From positions 1-39,818 of the forward strand of contig JAQBVO010000012.1 in the NCBI GenBank assembly GCA_027728065.1: DNA of 39,818 nucleotides, given 5' to 3'. The notes beneath the pieces are model-generated. The model ran no database searches. It was not told where the DNA came from and was given only the letters and a program-made list of their open reading frames with translations. Position numbers and translations under genes: made by a program. The first letter of the stretch is position 1, and every line of letters starts with the position of its first letter. Shown piece by piece: positions 36,570-39,818 of the stretch. The stretch comes from Actinomycetota bacterium (GTDB lineage: Bacteria; Actinomycetota; Actinomycetes; Nanopelagicales; Nanopelagicaceae).

Positions 36570-37319
36570 ATGGCAATCCCACTGAGGGTTTTAGTAGTTG
36601 GAGCGGGCCGAGGAATTGGTCGATCCATTTCAATTCAATTACTGGATTTAGGTTATAGCCTCGCACTATGTTCACGAACTCAAGCCGATCTCGAGCGCTT
36701 AATTCAGGGCCGGAGTAATAAAACTTTAGTTATTCCCGCTGATGTCACTTCAGCTAATACCGCAGAATCAGTAATTGAGAAAGTTGTAAGCGCATGGGGC
36801 GGGATAGACGTTCTCATTCTCAATGCTGGAGATGGCATAAGTGCTCCGCTAGATAAGACTACTGATGAGATATGGGAGCGGATGCTCAATCTGAATTTAA
36901 CTGCCCCATTTAAATTCATGAGAGCTGCATTGCCACACATGAAGCTCAATAAAAGCGGGCAAATAATTGTGATCGCCAGTAAAGCAGGATTATTTGGTGA
37001 AGCAAATGTTGCTGCTTACACTGCCGCTAAACACGGCGTCGTAGGTTTAGTTCGAGCCGCGGCAAGTGAACTTTCCCGCTACGGAATAAGAGTTAATGCC
37101 ATATGCCCTGATTTTGTAGATACTCCTATGACCGAACGCACGCTACAGGCCGCTGCGATGCGAACAGGCAAGAATATTGATGAAGTTAAAATGGCACTTG
37201 AATCAAAACTTTCAGGTGGAAGATTTCTGACCTCTGAAGAAGTAGCCGAAGCTGCAATTTCATTTATTGGTGCAGAAAGTAAAAACGGGATCACTCAACT
37301 ACTCGAAGGAGGGCGTTAA
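36570..37319 (+). CDS. short-chain dehydrogenase/reductase (SDR), second copy
   Basis: A 249-residue classical SDR not closely similar to the one at 33689. It has LRVLVVGAGRGIGRSISIQL at the start (GxxxGIG cofactor site), the Arg of LALCSRTQ suggesting NADP(H), LILNAGDG near 87, the catalytic YTAAKHG near 150, and RVNAICPDFVDTPMT near 175. GGAG lies about eleven bases before the ATG. It is the first gene of a plus-strand unit with the RidA-like gene (one base apart), the acyl-CoA synthetase and the partial ligase. Likely acts on an oxo or hydroxy group of a pathway intermediate; substrate unknown. Confidence 0.83.
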   Translation: MAIPLRVLVVGAGRGIGRSISIQLLDLGYSLALCSRTQADLERLIQGRSNKTLVIPADVTSANTAESVIEKVVSAWGGIDVLILNAGDGISAPLDKTTDEIWERMLNLNLTAPFKFMRAALPHMKLNKSGQIIVIASKAGLFGEANVAAYTAAKHGVVGLVRAAASELSRYGIRVNAICPDFVDTPMTERTLQAAAMRTGKNIDEVKMALESKLSGGRFLTSEEVAEAAISFIGAESKNGITQLLEGGR

Positions 37320-37320
37320 T

Positions 37321-37713
37321 ATGACAAACAAGAAGGTTAATCCAGAGAGCCTTGCTCCTCCGACCGGATTTTCACATGCAGTTTTAGCAGATGGTAAGTA
37401 TATTTTCTTAGCTGGGCAAACTGCGCTCAGCAAAGAGAATGTAATTGTTGGGGATAATATTGTCAGCCAATTCGAAAAGGCACTCATTAATTTAGTGACT
37501 GCATTGCGCGAGGCAGGCGGAACCCCAGAAGACTTGGTTAAAATTACGATTTTTTCAGTTGATCCAGTTGATTATCGGGCGCACTCACGAGAAATTGGGA
37601 AAACGTGGCAATCTCTTTTAGGTAAGAATTACCCTGCAATGACACTCGTCGGCGTAACTCGGCTTTGGGATAATGGCGCCCTCGTTGAAATTGAAGGCAT
37701 AGCCTGCATCTAA
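37321..37713 (+). CDS. RidA-family protein lacking the usual carboxylate-binding arginine
   Basis: RidA (YjgF/YER057c/UK114) proteins hydrolyse enamines and imines to ketones and ammonia. The 130-residue protein fits: GFSHAVLADGKYIFLAGQTA near residue 20, QFEKALINLVTALREAGGTP near 60, and the ending LVEIEGIACI with the conserved glutamate. In archetypal RidA the motif PAR supplies the arginine that grips the substrate carboxylate; here it reads YPAMTLVGV, with Met in that place. Such changes are known among other Rid subfamilies and imply a different substrate. ATG 37321 is chosen for its strong GAAGGAGGG ribosome site, one base after the SDR stop. In this cluster, a CoA-bound cyclic enamine is the natural candidate (inference). 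Confidence 0.82.
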   Translation: MTNKKVNPESLAPPTGFSHAVLADGKYIFLAGQTALSKENVIVGDNIVSQFEKALINLVTALREAGGTPEDLVKITIFSVDPVDYRAHSREIGKTWQSLLGKNYPAMTLVGVTRLWDNGALVEIEGIACI

Positions 37714-39779
37714 TGAAGAATCTTTCGCTTTTATGGAACGCTCAATCGGTTGCGATTATCGGCGCTACTGAGCGTGAAAATGCCATGGGACGAGCTCCGA
37801 TTGAGTATCTACAGAGGTATGGCTATGCAGGAAAGATTTATCCAATCAATCCTAAGAGCTCAACGATTCTGGGATTGCAAGCCTTTGCAAAGATTACGGA
37901 AGTAAAAGCGGAGATTGATTTAGCACTCATCATGCTTCCTGCAGGATCTGTCGAGGCGGCTTTAGTCGAATGCGGAGAAGCTGGAGTTAAAATAGTTATT
38001 GTTATGTCATCTGGCTTTGCAGAGTCAGATGAAGCCGGTGAATTAGCCCAAATGCGACTGGTAGAGATTGCTAAGAGAACTGGAATGCGCTTAGTTGGAC
38101 CCAACTGTATCGGCTCAGTTGGTGGTGCGAAAAAACTAGTTGCATCTTTTTCGCCAGTATTTTCCTCCCCAACCACAGTTGTTGAATCTGGAAACGTTGC
38201 TTTAGTAAGCCAATCAGGTGCGCTCGGATATGGAATGTATTCATTGGGTATTGAGCAAGGAGTGCCCCTAGGAGTTGTAGTAACCACCGGCAATGAGGCA
38301 GATGTAACAAATTTAGAGGTAGCTAATGTGCTAGCTGATGACCCCTCAATTTCTGCGATTTTGCTCTATGCAGAGTCATTAGCAGATATTGAGGCTCTGC
38401 GCAGAATTTCTGCTAAGAAGCCCACCGCAATACTAAAAGTTGGAAGATCGAGAGATGGTGCAACTGCCGCAGCTTCACATACTGGGGCACTTGCGACTGA
38501 GGATCGAATTATTGATGCCGCAATTAAGACAACTGGTGCCGTGCGCGTTGATAATGTGGAACAACTATTGGATGCGGGTTCAATCTTTGCCACAGGATTG
38601 AAATCTTTAGGCAAAAGAGTGGCGATTATTACTACTTCAGGTGGAAGTGGAATTCTGGCGACAGATGCCTTAGAAAGTAATGGCCTAGAACTTGCGGAGC
38701 TAGCGCCAGAGAGCTTAGCCGAGCTTAGAAATATCATCCCTTCGTATGGAAATGCAAATAATCCAGTCGATGTAACCGCCGCCGTAATGTCATCGCCTGA
38801 TCTATTTGAAAAATGCTTAGAACTCTTGGCCAAAGATGCCGGTGTTGATTCTATTATTGCCTGCTTCGCCGTGCTTGTAGGAAATGACGTAGAGCGAATT
38901 GCTTCTGCTTTAGGTGGCGTTAAGCAGATTCGCAACATTCCTATCGCAGTTGCGCGCACTGGGTCAAAAAATTTAGCCCCTCATGCTAGTGCGATATTTA
39001 AACAGTTTAATCTACCTGTTTACCCAACACCTGATAGGGCAGTTACTGCATTAAGAATCTTAAATGACAGCGGACAAGTTATCGAGAGAATCAAACTGAG
39101 AAATTCTTCTGAGAAATTCCCAACTCCTTCTGATACTGCAACAGAAGTTGAAATGAAAGAGCTTTGGAGGAGCCTTGGTGTTCCTGTTCCATTATCAGTT
39201 GTAGTCAGGGATGAAAGTCAGATTCAATCGGCCATCGAATTTGTTGGTGGACGCGCAGTGTTAAAGGCCGTGATTCCAGGCTTACTTCACAAGAGCGAGG
39301 CCGGCGCAGTCGCCTTAGATATTACTGCCATCAATGCTCAAGCAACCTATATCCGTCTTTCCCAACTTTCAGGTGCTGAATTAAAAAACGATGTTCTTGT
39401 CGAAACCTTTATTCCAAAGGGAGTAGAGGCGCTAGTCGGTGTTACCTCATCTGCACTTGGAAAAGTTTTGACTATTGGAGTAGGTGGGGTTTTGACGGAG
39501 ATTATTTCGGATGTATCTATCCGTTTATTGCCGGTAGATGAAGATACGGTGCGCCAAATGATCGCTGAAACTCGACTTGCTCAACTTTTTGCTGGTGCGC
39601 GTGGGTCTGAGCCAGCTGACACAGCAGCATTTATTGCCGCGGTTTTAAGGATAGCCGAAGTTGCTAGTACATTCCCGGATGCAAGTGAGTTGGATATCAA
39701 CCCACTTACTGTTTTGCCACAAGGGGCTTGGGTGCTAGATACTGCTTATTCAATGCCGACAGAAGTGGAGCATCGTTAA
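37713..39779 (+). CDS. ADP-forming acyl-CoA synthetase (acetyl-CoA synthetase/Pat-like fold)
   Basis: The 688-residue protein has the domain order of NDP-forming acyl-CoA synthetases. A CoA-binding Rossmann domain comes first (SVAIIGATERENAMGRAPIE near residue 13). A succinyl-CoA-ligase-like part follows, with GNVALVSQSGALGYG near 165 and the phosphorylatable histidine in AAASHTGALATED near 250. Last comes an ATP-grasp part from about 465, with AVLKAVIPGLLHKSEAGAV near 520. It could activate an aromatic acid, re-activate a dicarboxylic acid released after ring opening, or work in reverse to conserve energy as ATP. The start overlaps the RidA-like stop (TAATG). Confidence 0.85.
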   Translation: MKNLSLLWNAQSVAIIGATERENAMGRAPIEYLQRYGYAGKIYPINPKSSTILGLQAFAKITEVKAEIDLALIMLPAGSVEAALVECGEAGVKIVIVMSSGFAESDEAGELAQMRLVEIAKRTGMRLVGPNCIGSVGGAKKLVASFSPVFSSPTTVVESGNVALVSQSGALGYGMYSLGIEQGVPLGVVVTTGNEADVTNLEVANVLADDPSISAILLYAESLADIEALRRISAKKPTAILKVGRSRDGATAAASHTGALATEDRIIDAAIKTTGAVRVDNVEQLLDAGSIFATGLKSLGKRVAIITTSGGSGILATDALESNGLELAELAPESLAELRNIIPSYGNANNPVDVTAAVMSSPDLFEKCLELLAKDAGVDSIIACFAVLVGNDVERIASALGGVKQIRNIPIAVARTGSKNLAPHASAIFKQFNLPVYPTPDRAVTALRILNDSGQVIERIKLRNSSEKFPTPSDTATEVEMKELWRSLGVPVPLSVVVRDESQIQSAIEFVGGRAVLKAVIPGLLHKSEAGAVALDITAINAQATYIRLSQLSGAELKNDVLVETFIPKGVEALVGVTSSALGKVLTIGVGGVLTEIISDVSIRLLPVDEDTVRQMIAETRLAQLFAGARGSEPADTAAFIAAVLRIAEVASTFPDASELDINPLTVLPQGAWVLDTAYSMPTEVEHR

Positions 39780-39818
39780 ATGGATGTTGGCACACTTGTA
39801 GCGCGGGCAACGCGTGCC
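39780..39818 (+). CDS. start of a further CDS, possibly an AMP-forming acyl-CoA ligase (cut by the window edge)
   Basis: ATG 39780 follows the TAA of the ADP-forming synthetase without a gap, and 13 codons are visible (MDVGTLVARATRA). The pattern resembles the opening of AMP-forming acyl-/aryl-CoA ligases, which often begin with a short lead and an RAxRxxPDR-like stretch. The identity rests on very little sequence. If right, this would be the aromatic-acid CoA ligase expected for the pathway. Confidence 0.4.
   Translation, partial: MDVGTLVARATRA

Noticed and set aside
38366-38959. A 197-codon minus-strand open frame opposite the acyl-CoA synthetase
   Set aside because: It lies entirely within a gene with clear domain signatures and has a low-complexity Ser/Ala-rich translation.
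1-39818. CRISPR arrays, rRNA genes or riboswitches
   Set aside because: I saw no regularly spaced repeats, no rRNA-like sequence and no known riboswitch core; the only long direct repeats are the two tRNA-Tyr copies.

Overview
The window looks like chromosome from a low-to-mid-GC actinobacterium with a compact genome. The basis is gene order (menaquinone genes, a complete 14-gene nuo operon and a long-chain prenyl diphosphate synthase, as in Actinobacteria) and dense packing with many TAATG/ATGA junctions and GTG/TTG starts. A freshwater Nanopelagicales (acI)-type organism would fit, but the taxon is inference; no rRNA gene is present.

Layout. (1) 1-655: broken sequence, namely a possible transposase tail, a frameshifted small membrane ORF, and the 3' part of ccsB without its N-terminal half. 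(2) 652-8280: a small PLDc_N membrane protein, then the menaquinone genes menA-menE (minus), menB-menC-menD (plus), menF (minus) and menG (plus). (3) 8321-24325: nuoA to nuoN with no missing subunit, then a polyprenyl diphosphate synthase that probably makes the menaquinone tail. The quinone genes and the quinone-reducing NADH dehydrogenase therefore sit together. (4) 24293-25675: rarD and yajQ (minus). (5) 25790-28041: a roughly 2.2-kb decayed insertion between two identical tRNA-Tyr(GTA) genes. It holds a gene split by one in-frame stop, an AT-rich sulfotransferase gene, a perfect 23-bp inverted repeat and the first codons of a probable integrase. A paired 9-mer element lies just inside each end and resembles integrase arm sites. 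(6) 28068-39818: an accessory aromatic-catabolism block. It holds an FAD amine/amino-acid oxidase-like protein, a PaaX-type regulator, a hot-dog thioesterase, the remnant of a phytoene-desaturase-like oxidoreductase, a monooxygenase/Old Yellow Enzyme fusion, two SDRs, a BadI-like ring hydrolase, a thiolase, a RidA-like protein, an ADP-forming acyl-CoA synthetase, and the first codons of what may be an AMP-forming acyl-CoA ligase.

Main interpretation. The monooxygenase/OYE fusion has the architecture of 2-aminobenzoyl-CoA monooxygenase/reductase, known from aerobic anthranilate degradation in Azoarcus evansii. That enzyme produces a cyclic enamine bound to CoA. The RidA-like protein (enamine/imine hydrolysis) and the BadI-like hydrolase (opening of 2-oxocyclohexanecarboxyl-CoA) supply the next two chemical steps, deamination and C-C ring opening. 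The SDRs and thiolase then fit beta-oxidation-like shortening. The RidA-like protein has Met where classical RidA has the carboxylate-binding Arg, which would suit a substrate whose carboxylate is tied up as a CoA thioester. This assembled route is inference and is the best candidate here for a system not fully described.
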